NCBI GenBank assembly: GCA_973895155.1
Contig: OZ316896.1
Coordinates: forward strand, 6,448,001-6,512,000
DNA length: 64,000 bases
DNA from: Marsupella aquatica
Lineage: Eukaryota; Marchantiophyta
Reading direction: 5' to 3'
The notes under the pieces are model-generated. The model was not told where the DNA came from and did not search any database. It was given only the letters and a program-made list of their open reading frames with translations. Position numbers and translations under genes: made by a program. Of the stretch, positions 1 to 11,520 are shown piece by piece; position 1 is the first letter of the stretch, and each line of letters opens with the position of its first letter.

Positions 1-1725
1 TTTTGTTGTCATTGTAGTACACTTGTTTGAAGTGGAGAAAGCTCTTCGACCTCTTGTAAAATAGAGGTGGGGTTTTGTTGGTTCTAAGAAGTATTTTTAT
101 CCATCTTTTGCTTGCGGTCCCACCCTATCCTCTTTCATGGGAACAAATTGGTAGAAATAGAGATATTTTGCTTGAGTTGTGTGCTACCAAGGAGTTACCC
201 ACCACAACACCAACTATGGAACCAAGGCGTAGCCGAAGTTGAGGGAAGATCAACAATAGATAACAAAGTAGATTAGAGTACGACATAACCTATTTGCACA
301 TCCTAATCAACAAGTGATTAGGTGGGGACTTTGACATGGGGTAAGGACCAGGCCAGGCCAACGCTGGTTATTGTTCACTCTTGTTTTTTTGCACAATCAA
401 CTCATGAAAGAACGTAGGAATCAACTATCAGCTGGGCAGCAAGTGTATCAAGGGGAAGGATTGCGGAGGCTTAAGTGTTGATTGCAGCGAAGGAATGAAC
501 ACCGTCAATCAGACAGGCAAGTTTTGGGGTATTTTTCTCAAAGAAGCACGTAAGCTTCATTTTGACTTACAAGAACAAAGACCCAAAGAGAGAAGCCAGA
601 GAGCGGGCGGAGCTGGCCAGACTGTGGAGCATCCATAAGGTGGCATTTGTGGGAGAGGACAAGGTGTTGAAGAAGTTTTTGTGGACACCAACAAGTGTTG
701 AGCTTGACAATTGTTGATCAAGGACAATTGGGTTGTTGGGATTAGGGAAGCTATTAAGAGTTGGCTTGGAGTAAGGCAACCATTCTTGGAAAAACCTTGG
801 AGACATACCATAGACATGAAGCGCAAGGGGACTTCTGTGGCAGCTACACCAACTATGCTGACCAAGTCTAATAAGCAAGCTAAGGCCAATGCCATATCAG
901 TTTGGGATAGAGCGGTGGAAGATAAGTATTTGGCAGGTTGGGCAGGTAGAATACCTCTTGATTTACAACTACAATCTGCAAGGGACAAGATGATGTCTTT
1001 GCGGCTATTCAGGATATTAAGTACTCTGGGTACATGTGCAGGCTTCAAGGGATTTGTCAGACTACCATCTCCATCAATTGACCTGATATAAGTTGTCACC
1101 TCATCTTAGAGAGGCCGCCAAGTTGTGGCGCCAAAAAAAAGGTGTGAATTTATTAAAAAAAAAATCTTAAAATTTGAGGGAGAAAAAAAACTTTGGTGTC
1201 CGTATTGTACGGACACCCCATCTTGGCGAGGCCGGCTGAGATGGCCAGGTGTTTTGCCGGAAAAAATTTTCCCAACTTTTTTTTCAAGAATTTTTCAAAG
1301 TTTTTTTTTAATAATTTTGTTTTGGTCCGTTCGCCCATCTCGGCGAGGTCAGCTGAGATTGACTCAATCTCAGCTGCCCAGCTAAGATACGCAGAGGTGC
1401 AAAGGCCTCATTTCAACTACTCAACTAAGATTCAGAAATTTAAAGGTGGCAAACCTGATAACTGATATTAGTGGTTGATATTAGTTATCAGTCATTGATA
1501 ATTGATGATGTTGTGTACCCCAAACTACCATGGCGGTTGGTAGATATACGAGACAAAGACCTTTTAGACTTTGTCGGTTGTTGCGAGGCCTCTTCCAACA
1601 CAATGTTGTTGTATGGAAAGGTGTTGAAATTATCACTGGGCACTTATCAAAGTGGTCTCTGCCTTACCAATGGGAAAGAAGACTAAGGTGAGTAGAGGAA
1701 GACACTCCCGGATAATCACCTTAGA
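1..1725. other. Unassigned AT-rich region, no recognisable gene
   Basis: I recognise no protein family here. The longest plus-strand open stretch, 711-1091, is 126 codons, basic, and has no motif I can name; it could be a transposon remnant. A-runs and T-runs at about 1130-1320 border two similar short segments near 1222 and 1340 (core CATCTTGGCGAGG and CATCTCGGCGAGG), which suggests repeat-derived sequence. A short hairpin at 1195-1217 is listed separately. Confidence 0.3.
1195..1217. repeat. Perfect 10-bp inverted repeat, 3-nt loop
   Basis: GGTGTCCGTA at 1195-1204 and TACGGACACC at 1208-1217 are exact reverse complements separated by TTG. The site sits between A-rich and T-rich tracts with no gene assigned nearby. 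It could be a transposon sub-terminal palindrome; no function is evident. Confidence 0.6.
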
Positions 1726-2488
1726 TCGTTCCTAGGGCCGTAGACCAAGAATGGGTTCTTCATGAATCAATGTATCAACCTGCATATAGGCCAGCTGGTC
1801 AATTTCCTAAGGATTACATTGCATATTACGCTGCCGAGAGCAGAGATCAGCAAGGCACAGGTTTTTCTTGTCAAAAAGGTGGATGCAAGTTGGGATCACA
1901 ATGGCTATCTCTTAATGCAATTGAAGAAGGCATTAAGCAAAGAAAAGCAAAGATCCAAAATTACCACCAGCAAGTTGAAAAGCTCAAGACTATAAGTCAG
2001 GACCAACTCAACCATTTCAATAGGGCCTTAGCTGATGCCAAGAAGAAATAGATAATCTCCTTGATCATTTGGAGACCGCCAAAGAAAAACATGATACTAA
2101 GAGTGTCAACATGATGAGCAAGTCATATAACCGAATACAACGGTTCAAGAGGACTCAACACCAAACAGATCTGGAAAAGTTGAAGGCCAAGAATGTTGTT
2201 GAGCTAGCCAAGTTAATTCACATCAATGACCTTCAAAAGGCAGCAATGGGTAAGCAGAAATTTGACATCAAGAATATCCTCAATGAGGAATTAAAAGCCA
2301 AAGAGGAGGTTATTTGGCTTACTGATGAGGTGGAGGAGTTATCTGGAGAGTTGGATGAGACCAAGGAGAGAATGGTGGGTTTGCACAAGTGGGCTGACAA
2401 CCAAACGGAGAAACTTAGGAAGTGTATCAAAGCAGGTCAAGGATCACCAACTAGAAAGTCAATATTTGGGGGTAAGTTAGCCAAGTAG
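1726..2488 (+). pseudogene. Coiled-coil protein ORF, frameshifted
   Basis: Two consecutive open frames read as one protein split by a 1-nt frameshift near 2040-2047. The first runs from about 1726 to 2051, the second from just before 2069 to 2488. The frames join smoothly through a Lys/Glu/Leu-rich segment. The product is charged and mostly helical, with long heptad-like stretches (about residues 50-210 of the joined frame), and ends in a basic Ser/Thr-Pro tail. I recognise no catalytic motif. It may be a gag-like or accessory transposon protein or a decayed host gene; the sequence does not decide. No splice sites were needed. Confidence 0.4.
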
Positions 2489-3423
2489 ACACCAAAGCCA
2501 AAGCCAAGCCTGATGCCAATGATTGAAACCAAGGGGAAGACAATTTAGATAATGGTGGATTTGATCAAGACAAACCAGAAGCCGGTGGTATCTTGGTCCC
2601 GACGAGGTGTTTACAAAAGGCAGGAAAATAGGAAACAGGCATTCATAACAGAAACTGGTAACAGGGAAAAAGACTGGTAACAGGAAAATTGATGGCTCTT
2701 TCCTGCATGTTTTTCTGCAAAGTTACTTTTGAAAAAAATTTCTGTAGCACCCGGCGCTGGTAAAACTAGCGCCAAAGGCGAGGTGTTTTTAAAAGACACC
2801 AAAAAACTGAATAGGAGTAAATAATTATAAGAAACTCGTAGCGGTAGGAACTCTCCACGATTATTGCTAGCGTCGGGCGCTGTGAAGAGTCTATAATTTG
2901 TACCAGTTGCACTCTCGGAGGATATTTAATGAAGGGGGTTATGAAATGTTTGATCTCGGAACGCTATTTAACTCAGTTATAATTAACGAAAACCTTTCAA
3001 TAGCGCCTGGCGCTACTACTCTAATCCCACTAGAAAACCATCGTCTATTCCAGCCTCCTCCCAATCAGGGTCTTTCCGGAAGCCATGTAGCTGCAAAGAT
3101 CCATGACTGTTCCCGCAAGTTCACCTAATACCACAAAATCAGACGAAAACCAAAACATTTATGCAACCACAACCCGGAAAGAATCCACACCAAAGAACCC
3201 TTAGAAAATTGGGAAGCGCCTGGCGCTAGCCAATATTGCACCTGAGAACACGTCTTCACAACTCAAACTTCAAGAATTCTGAAATAAAAATATAATAGTG
3301 ACAGTATGTTTGAGGAGCGCCTAGCGCTAGTAAAACTTGAAAGGGCTTAAAATCGGCCAATTCATCAAAATGGTTACATATTGAAACATTAAATGACGTA
3401 TTTGAAGAAAACCCCATTGCTAC
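2489..3423. other. Left flank of transposon E0, with palindromic 15-mers
   Basis: No ORF is supported. This stretch lies downstream of the minus-strand E0 gene A and carries copies or variants of the element's TAGCGCCTGGCGCTA motif at about 2868, 3001, 3214 and 3315, plus a weaker one near 2752. A segment at 2610-2690 resembles sequence at 36190-36290 (both with AGGAAAATAGGAAACAGG-like tracts), so the left edge of E0-type sequence is probably near 2.6 kb. I could not define terminal inverted repeats. Confidence 0.45.
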
Positions 3424-6400
3424 CTATAAACTATCAGATGTTTCTGATGTGGAGCTTTCAGATCTGTCCTTGGACTCGGCTTCGTCATCAATGTACTTGC
3501 TTCGGGAAACATCATCTATATAAGGGTTCCTCATGAACTTCCTGTCTGCTCCCCTCTGAAGACGTAGACCTTTTGTTTCCCAACAAAGCATTCTAATATG
3601 TCAACCCTCCTAGCCGCATTTTCAGCGTATGAGGGCAAAACAAACGGCTTCTCAAGAGTGACAATTACATTCCTAGCTAGTCTCCTCCGGAGTTGGAAAT
3701 GCTTCCTCAGATTCCATTCTGACCTGATCCAGTAAAACGGAAAAAAATATAAGTTTAGGGGATAAGAGAGCAAGAACCCAGAATTGTCAACAACACTTGA
3801 AAGGATAAAGAAGCTTATTGGAAGAACATTACTCGTCTAATTCTTCGCTCTTCTCCGAAGAATCTTCCTCCTGGGTTTTCTCTGTGTCATCTCCGACATC
3901 TCCAGAGGTACCTTCCTCTTCATCGAAATCAAAGTTGAGAATAGAGCGGAGCCTATCTTTCTTTTTGCGACCACTTAAATTGGTTGCGGGAGGAGGCAAT
4001 ATCGGAACATGCTTGGGATCAAGAAGTTCTAAGAAAACCCTTGATGCGGTCTCAACAAACTCACGCCTATTTTCCAACCCAATCACGAAACAACCAAAAA
4101 AATCACCAACAATGAATGTGCTTCCTGAACCTACAGTCTAGTCAAGGACAATATCTCCAGGAAGAGTAAAAAGCTCTATCACCAACTCCATAAAACCAAC
4201 CAAAAGACAGGCGTTCCCAGCAAAATCCAATTCCCGGCAATGATCTGTCTTCAAGGTTGGGAGCCCAATCAAGCTAGAGATCAAAGGATCTTTGCTTATT
4301 GATAGAGACTTAAACCTTGGATCCTTTGGTACCTTTCTCTTTGAAGAAGTCTGACAAAATATGTCTAGCTTGAGGGTAAATACCTGCACGCATCGCACAC
4401 GTTTGGGTAAAATTATCAACCGACGGGTAATGTCTCGAGAACTACAGCAAAGACTAAATTAGCGTCGAGCGCTAACAATAAACAAGAGATGCAATGATCT
4501 GTACCTGAATATTGGTCTTTGCTCTGTACATGGGCATAGACATGACGACATTGTGAGAATTGACACAATGGAACTTTTTTGACTGCTAGCATGCTAAAAT
4601 GACCTGCGAGACCTGGTCATGGTCATCTGAATACAAGATCGCAAGCATGCCATCATCAGAAAGGAAAGGGTCCATCGCTTTGAAGAAAGAACTGGGAACT
4701 GTGTGGTCTGGTACATTCCACTTTGGAACTCGACAGTCCATGAGCGTAGGTTTAAGTCCAGTAGGAAGATAGATGAATCCTACATTGACACCAAACGATC
4801 TTTCCTTTCCTCCTCTGATGACTCCCTTTTCCCGGGAACCCGACTTGATTAAGTCCTTTCCCCATTTCTCTGCATCAGTCACCCAATCTGGTTTCGCTGC
4901 TTTGTTGAAAGCAGTATCAATAAATTCTTGGATACTTGTTTCCACCATGCAATGCCTAGAAGATTTACTCTTGAAGGTTCCCACATCTCTCTGAACACCA
5001 GTTCCAGCGGCATCATCTCGGAAAGATAATTCTCCAGCTTGAATTGCCCTTTTCTTCTTCTTCTTTGTACCGGTTGCATCAAGAGGGATGATCTCTTTTG
5101 CTTTGTCAATTGGAGTTACTGGGTCTGATTGGGCACCGGTATTGGCTTTGGAAGGCTCTAGAGTGGCATCTACTTTTGTTTCGTTGGTTGCAGCGTCAGA
5201 CTTTCTCCCACCTAAAGGAAAAAGAGCATAATTTATTCAATGCTGAGTAATAGCGTCAGGCACTGTCCAAACCAATTGAAAAAACAAGTTACCAATAGAC
5301 ATAGTCATATAGTAGCGCCTAGCGCTAACCAAAATGTGAAGCTACAAGCTGAATGACAACTTACGTTTTTTGGCGGACCGCGTTGAGGTACTCGGTGCCA
5401 CAGCTTTGGTTTTTGCTTTGGCTCTGGGTTTGCAACTTCGGTCAACATGAACAACCGTAGTTTCGCACACCGTTTGCAATTCTGCCGCCGACTTGCTCAC
5501 ATCACCTTCGATTCCCTACTTTGTGTTGGACACAAACTTGGGAGGGACCTGAGACTTCAAGAGCTTATGAAATGCGTCTTTCTCAATGTCGCCAAATGGA
5601 GAGTCCCATCTATCGGTGTCCAAATACCAAGGACAATGAATTCTCTCCCATTCTGAGAGTTTCCTTGGTGGAAGACACCCTTCAGCGGGATACATTGAAT
5701 ACACGTTGGCCAGTATGTCTCCTTCGGGAACAACGATCCACTTTTGGAAAGCAACAGGGTATGCCCGAAAGTAATCTGGCTTCACAATCTCCATATGCAT
5801 GAAGAAACGGTACAGGTATCGTTTGGCCCTCTTTTGATTCTTGAGGGTGTAGTCAGCCTTGTCGGGATACTTGGAAGGCCACATTGTATTAAAAAACTTG
5901 CCTTTCACAGCGTCCCCAAATTTCTTGAAATCATTTGAGACTATTTCAATAAGCGATTCAATCGACTCACACTCCCACTCCTGCAACCGATTGGAGGGGA
6001 CTATATCACTGACCTGGCGTAGGGAGGTTTGCAGCAAACCAATAGCGATTCCCTCCACAGTGTTCCAAGTTTGCCAGGTATGGCACCATTGCTTCACTGG
6101 ATTGTCATTAACGCTCAGTGGATGGAAGAATTGTTTCCTCAGCTCCGGTTGCCCATTGTCGGTACTCCTCAGCTTGGGGTCGAGGGCAGAGACAATGGTA
6201 AACAATCTTGCTTGATCCATTGTACAGACAACTGCATCCGGCTTCTTCTCTCTCTTATTCTTCTCTGTGAGGGGGTACATCTCGGCACATGTTTGCATGA
6301 AGTCCTCAAAAGCGAGGCTTAACAGAGGAGTGATTTTTGACAACTTTATAGCCCAATCCTTTGTTGCCTCCATCATCGCTGCATGTCTTTTTGAAATCTC

Positions 6401-6935
6401 TTCGGGAGACCAAGGTGTACCCTGAGCAACAGCATGTTCCAGATCCATCTTAAACTGTCGAGAATAAGACTTGATCTTATTCTCACACAAGATGTACAAA
6501 AGCGCTTATTGAGGCATGTTTTTCGTATACCACGATCCCTTCCGTGTTTTCTGCATGATCTATCCAAACTTCTTGAAGTTTGCGGCGTCAATGATAGACT
6601 TGTAGTAATTGAGTTCATTCGACAGAATTCGGTTGATACGGTCTGCGTCAAGTATCCAAGAGGGTTTGACCACTGCCTACCCAAGCCTGAAAATGAGAGA
6701 GGGAGTCAGTAGCGCCCGACGCTAGTGAAACACTGTGATCATAGATTAGAATAGAAATATGTTGGAAGAGACACTTGCTAGTTAACAGCGTGCATCGCCG
6801 CCTCAATCTCAATCAAGGACCCCTTTTCTCCCTTGAATATTGTGCACTGGATGCGAGGATGGTATTTCACATCATTCGAATTCTTCTTCGTGACGATGGA
6901 CCATGCGTAGAGTCGATGGTTTCCATCAAACACAG

Positions 6936-7003
6936 AAAACATCTTATCCTACAAACTGCAAACGACATAATGTGTGTTTGCAGTTTGCAGGATAAGATGT
7001 TTT
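6936..7003. repeat. 28-bp stem hairpin, 12-nt loop
   Basis: Arms 6936-6963 and 6976-7003 are reverse complements with one mismatch; the loop is 12 nt. The arms begin AAAACATCTTATCCT and end ATAAGATGTTTT. It lies in the 5' part of gene A, in a possible exon, and abuts a second inverted repeat. It could be a small-RNA precursor or the scar of a template-switch inverted duplication. Confidence 0.85.
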
Positions 7004-7080
7004 CTAATTTGTTTGTTGTGGAGGACTTCGGAGATCACATCGTAAATAGTAAACGGAGATCCACAGCAAATAAATTAGAA
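7002..7080. repeat. 21-bp inverted repeat next to the 28-bp hairpin
   Basis: Arms 7002-7022 and 7060-7080 are reverse complements with two mismatches; the spacer is 37 nt. It starts where the preceding hairpin ends, so two fold-backs stand in series over about 145 bp. Confidence 0.75.
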
Positions 7081-7150
7081 TCATCCATCTTCCCTCTCTT
7101 GCTCTTCGGGAATGATACAACGGGTTGTGCTTCAAGAGCTCGCAAAGTAG

Positions 7151-8231
7151 TGGATTGAGTCACTCGATGACTATACACAGATCGTGAAAACGAGCACTCA
7201 GATGTTTGCGAGGGAACGACCTCTCTGTGTCTGTTTCCACTAAAGCATTGAGAGGAGGAGAAGGCAGGGTCCATTGCTCGCACAAGGGCAAAGGAAGTAC
7301 TGACGACCACCGCGCTCTTTCCATACCGTGAACGACAAAAACCCGTCACACAGCTTTGATCGTACCGTACTTAACATGGGAAATAAGAAGAATCCAGAGC
7401 ATAGAGCCATATACGCTAAGCAAACTGAACTCATGGCCTGGATCTGTGACACATGTTGTTGTCTTATTCGACAACACCAAAGATGATCGATGTATCGAGG
7501 GTCATGCAACCTATAGTTACCGTTGAATATGACCGTTGAAAGGAAAACCTGGGAATATATCAAATTCATTTTTACTCACCAAATAGTAGCGTTGGGCGCT
7601 AGTAATTTCCAAGGCCTGAAGTCTTCAATTTTGACGTCAATTGGAATTCAATATAGAGCCATAAGAGGCGTTAATACGCCATTATTTTCCCCAAAACCCG
7701 TTTTTCTCATAATGGCGTAGCAAAAAACAAAGCTTCTCAGACTTTTGAAGGCTCCTACTTCAAAGTTTACCATTGTATACGTTCATAATATGAATGAAAT
7801 CAATATTAGCGCCTGGCGCTAATCATCCAGTGTCTCCTTTAGGAATTCGTTTTATGTCATTTGATTTTATTAGCGCCTGGCGCTACACATAAATTGACGT
7901 TAGATGGACCCTAAACTTTTGGATTGTTATTAATAGCGCTAGGCGCTACACATAAATTGACTCTACATGGGCCTCTACTTTTGTATTGTTTTTAATAGCG
8001 CCTATTCATCATCTGATATTTCTAGAACAAAAGGGTTCTTCCTAAATGACGTTTATTGTAAATGACGTTGATCTTAAATGACGTTGATATAACGACAAAA
8101 TACATTTATGGTGTCAGAGGATTGTCTTATTATAACGGCTTTAGGGAACTGTTAGTTAGGATCAATAACAGTCCTCGCCCGAGGAATTTCAATTCATAAT
8201 TTTCCTGCGCTCATTCGCTTCCAAGGCTTTT
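7151..8231. promoter_or_regulatory. Region between the divergent E0 genes, probable bidirectional promoter
   Basis: About 1 kb between the presumed 5' ends of minus-strand gene A and plus-strand gene B. It holds the densest set of the element's 15-mer palindrome (7587, 7807, 7871, 7934, half site 7995). A segment near the 7871 and 7934 copies is repeated, ending in TACACATAAATTGAC. Short AAATGACGTT repeats occur near 8043-8095. No complete gene is seen. The promoter role is inferred from position only. Confidence 0.4.
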
Positions 8232-9589
8232 TTGATGTCTCAGTCAATCGTAGTTACCCATATGTCCACCGGTGACATTGTTTTCATTCCAGTGTCTATG
8301 GCCAAAAGGTACAGGCAAATAAGTGAGGTTTATCTTTGTGGAAGGTTTGATTTGCACATGAATGACATAGTGGCAATCGTTCAGGAGGGAACGGAAGCCA
8401 ATGACTTTGAATCTGTCGCACTTTTTTATGTCGATGATGGGGTGAGATTCTGGCACCTTAATACTAGGTTGCGCTACTCCATTGTCATTCGGGAAAAAAT
8501 CAAAGACATCGGCAATCCCCTCAGAGGGATCCGGTGGATGTAGTATCTCTTTCCGATAGTGATGATGAGGAGCCACCAAGGATCCCCCCGGTGGAGCCTT
8601 TGGCGCCTGACGTGGTCTTGGTCACAGAGGAGATGCCATCATCGCAATCCCATATTGTATACCGGAGAAGTGCAATGGACGCGCTGCTCAAGTCAACTGG
8701 GTCCAACAAACTTTCGAGGTTCATTGCGGCTGGAAACTTCCGGCATGAACAAGTACCTTGTTTGCCTCTGAAGTACAATGGAAACATAGTGTTTAAGTTG
8801 CCTCCATAGTCGGGAATTCTTTCAAAAGGATCCCGTCTACGGGACATGGACCGTACCAAGGATTGCTACATCTGGACTAGAATATTTCCTACCACTGCAA
8901 ACGTGCAGCCCAAGAAATTCTGGGAATTTGGTAAAGTTACTTGTACTGGATTTATTGAGTGCAGGAATAAAACTTGTGACTACTTCCGCCGAAAGAAGAG
9001 GAGGAATGCAAAGGCATGGGCTGGTACCCCAAAACTTGGAGGCTCTCACCGTGTTGGATCGTTCATTCAGCAGGGTGGAGTTGTTTGTCATTATTGCCAG
9101 CAACTCCCTTTTTGTGTAGAGGCATGCTCTGCAAGACTGTTTTATATGTATCCTCAAGTTCTACTTGACTCAGATACCTGTAGTCGCATGTCTTGCCTTG
9201 CGATTCATATGGGTATCCACAACCATCCTTGTCGTAAGGTATTTTCTTGGAGTGCGAAAAAGGTAGTTGAAGATGTCATAAAAAAGAAATGGGAAGGCAA
9301 TCCAACTTGGACGCCTGCCAGGATTAAAAATGTAGCGATATGATCTTTTGTATAGTCTTTGTGTGAGAGCTTGGGTGACATTGAAGATATCAAAGAGACA
9401 GAGATTTTCCAGTCTCTAATGGTAGTTTCTGCTCCACAGAAGTTTGCATCTCTTTTCAGGAGTGTTAGGCAGGACCAAAAAGGCCGTGGAGAGTTGGATT
9501 TTCTTGTTCGATATCAAAAGAATATCAACATGCCTTTTCTACAGAGATATATCCTTCCAGGTCAAGGATCTCAAGAAGACAAACCTCAC
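8232..9589 (+). pseudogene. E0 gene B, 5' part: MULE-like transposase N-terminus
   Basis: Open frame 8232-8543 runs into the frame at 8534 through a 1-nt shift near 8525, then stays in one frame to 9589, broken by stops at 8807 (TAG), 9341 (TGA) and 9353 (TAG). An acidic Ser/Asp stretch is followed by a Cys/His-rich region (about 8930-9240) whose spaced cysteines end in GIHNHPC. This resembles the zinc-binding DNA-binding domain (FLYWCH/WRKY-GCM1 type) in front of many MULE transposases. The frame ends in LQRYILPGQGSQEDKPH exactly where E1 inserted. It resumes at 31305, and the intact join is supported by the remnant at 47.4-47.6 kb, which reads through the equivalent site. Confidence 0.65.
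9585..9589. repeat. Target site duplication of E1, left copy (CTCAC)
   Basis: CTCAC at 9585-9589 abuts the E1 left LTR and is repeated at 31305-31309 just past the right LTR. The 5-bp length is usual for Ty3/gypsy integrases. Confidence 0.92.
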
Positions 9590-11505
9590 TGTCACCTGCT
9601 TATCAAACGACTAACACAACAAACACCACATGGTTCCACTAAAAATCATTTGTATCGTATGACGGGGACGTGGAGGGACGCTATATGGATCAATTTCATA
9701 CTAAGGATGAGTAGATTCGTTTCCGCTCCCGGAAATGTATTTTTTGATCAAGTCTACCGACTATACGTAATCTACTTTTGATCAAGTCCCGTGGACTACC
9801 TTGCTTCTACTCCTCCTGGCCTTTGGCAAAGTGCTGTCACCACTCTCCCACTCACAAGGTCGACCAAGCCATGTAAGTTTCTCTAAATACTCATACTAGG
9901 GGAAGAACACAATCGTGCAACCAAGAGAGGGAACAACACACAAGAAGTCATGAAAATCCAACCGAATCCATATCTATTAGTGGCCAAGGTAACACATTGC
10001 ATGGGCAACCCGGTCTCCTACCGTCTACCCAACTCCTGCCTCACGGGACAATGAGCCTCTCCACCTCAATACTCCGGATTAATTCCCTACTCTTGTTGAA
10101 GGCTAATCCTCACAAAAACAACACTAGACTGAGTTCCCCCTGCTCCTACTGGGGGCTGCTGGTTAAATACCGAAAACAACAATGCGTGAACACACAAGCC
10201 TTAGGGTGTGGCGGCGGCCACTGCCCTGGCTGGCCGCCATCCGCTAGCGGCGCCGCTAACCTAAAAGTTTTCTACACATGCGGCACACACATGCACCCCT
10301 AATCCTATTGCTACCTAAGTGAGGCCAATGGTGCCTTCGTCGGCCATCACACCAACTAAACAAAACTAGACTAATGTCCTATGTAGGCCATGGCCTACCT
10401 TCCTACTACGGGGCGGCCAACACCTCCCACTACTCTGGCCATGGGAATAGCCGAAAGTAAAAAGTTACACGAAATTTGGTCCTGAGAAATTTTCTGAGTA
10501 GCCACGGCCATCCTGATCGTAACCCCGAAAACGGCTCCCAAAACGGACATCAGACGCCCGAGATATGGCCTACCGAGTCTCAAATCCTACCACGGCCAGC
10601 GTCACGTCCAAATCGTCCGTACGGTCTCAGCCCCCCATCACGACATCAAATTGAGGTACCCTGGCCATGGCCACATGCCCTGACTTGGCCGGGTCACCTT
10701 CCTGAAGTCCGTACGGCGCCGAACCCTCATTTTTCACAAAAACGCTCCGGTCTATATCTCTCTCATTTTAACTCCGTTTGAGGCGTGTCTTACATCATTA
10801 GATTCAGCTTGACGAGCTCCTTCCAATAAGCCCATGAGTTCTTGATTTTGAGAAGATTGAAAATTTCGACTTTTGTGTGGCCAAGGTCCGTACGGCTCCC
10901 GTACTAACCGTCATCTGACTACTTGCTTGTAGTAAGATCCTCATCTATGGATTGGCCACTGGAACCCACACTGTCCTCCTGGCCGGGGTCTCACTGGGCT
11001 TGCCCTCCGGTGGCCAGGGCCTCTCCCCTCAGGCCGCCTTACTGTTGGCCAACACCCTCCTTGGCCGACTTGCTACCTTGCAGGCCGCCTGCCACCCAGG
11101 TCGGCTTCTTCCTCTCTGGCCGGCTTGTTGTTTGGCCGGCGCCCAAAAGTGATGCTTGGCCACTCTCGCCTTTCGACCCGACCCCCATTACGTTAATACT
11201 AGGGCCGCTTAAAAATAAAAAGATAGGAATCCCCCAACGCCTACATGGAAGGGCATTAGGGTACATGCCTTGTCTTGCCCCGGCCAGTGGCCAACCCCCC
11301 CTTATCCTGAGGCTTGGCCGACAACTAAAATTAAGAGGACATAAAAACCATCAACACTCACCTCATCTTATTGTACGTAAACTATCTTTGGTGAGGTTGT
11401 AAGAGAACAAAAGGAAAAAAAAACTTGACACAAATCTATTTATTTACATGTGTGCGTCACTACTACCCTTTAAAATCATTCCTTGGGACCATTGGCCCCA
11501 TCACA
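9590..11505 (-). repeat. E1 LTR, left copy (3' LTR of the element)
   Basis: 1916 bp, matching 29389-31304. It follows the CTCAC target duplication and ends ...CCCCATCACA beside the polypurine tract. Open frames inside (for example 10923-11402) also occur in the other LTR, have unusual composition and no motif; I do not treat them as genes. Confidence 0.95.
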
Positions 11506-11520
11506 TAGCTCCCCTCTTAA
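11506..11520 (-). other. E1 polypurine tract
   Basis: On the minus strand AAGAGGGGAGCTA stands directly before the 3' LTR start TGTGATGG. Purine-rich sequence at this spot is the expected plus-strand primer of an LTR retrotransposon. Confidence 0.7.

Larger units (their letters stand above)
3424..7150 (-). pseudogene. E0 gene A: N4/N6 DNA methyltransferase-like protein, decayed
   Basis: Minus-strand multi-exon gene. I can place exons at about 6775-7150, 5365-6686, 4505-5211, 3829-4383 and 3424-3735. Several splice junctions are convincing: donor GTAAGT at 5364, acceptors at 5211, 4383 and 6686, donor GTACAG at 4504. The 3829-4383 exon contains GDIVLD, one stop, then TVGSGST, followed by FVIGLENRREFVETAS. 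This is the SAM-binding FxGxG region of N4/N6 methyltransferases (Pfam N6_N4_Mtase type), where DPFxGSGTT is usual. The region upstream of it, where the catalytic DPPY motif should be, reads FIYLPTG, so activity is doubtful. The large first exon is of unknown fold; the last exons are acidic. In-frame stops lie at 6677, 6560, 6506, 5516, 4586 and 4138 (five TAG, one TAA), with a frameshift near 3555. The gene is divergent from the transposase, and homologous pieces recur at 47.97-48.9 kb. Confidence 0.6.
2868..8003. repeat. Dispersed near-palindromic 15-mer, consensus TAGCGCCTGGCGCTA
   Basis: Copies read at about 2868, 3001 (exact), 3214, 3315, 4460, 5251, 5313, 6710, 7587, 7807 (exact), 7871 (exact), 7934, and a half site at 7995. 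Further copies lie at 31947 (exact), 32132 (exact), 36607 (exact) and 36757. Every copy is in a predicted intron, the 3' flank or the region between the two divergent E0 genes; none is in an exon. I saw none in E1, E2, eIF5B or the CDP-DAG synthase gene. The dyad suggests a dimeric protein-binding site or a hairpin, but that is inference. Confidence 0.75.

Noticed and set aside
557-1099. 180-codon minus-strand open frame overlapping 711-1091 on the other strand.
   Set aside because: Composition is unconvincing, no motif is present, and two opposite frames cannot both be trusted. Neither is called a gene.
8846-9343. Separate small Cys-rich zinc protein gene.
   Set aside because: The same frame continues upstream and downstream across single stops, and the second copy supports a joined transposase; it is the N-terminal part of gene B.
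10923-11402. 159-codon open frame inside the E1 LTR, repeated at 30722-31201.
   Set aside because: It lies in both LTRs, has a Pro/Leu/Ser-biased composition from GGCC-rich sequence and shows no motif. Treated as chance openness.
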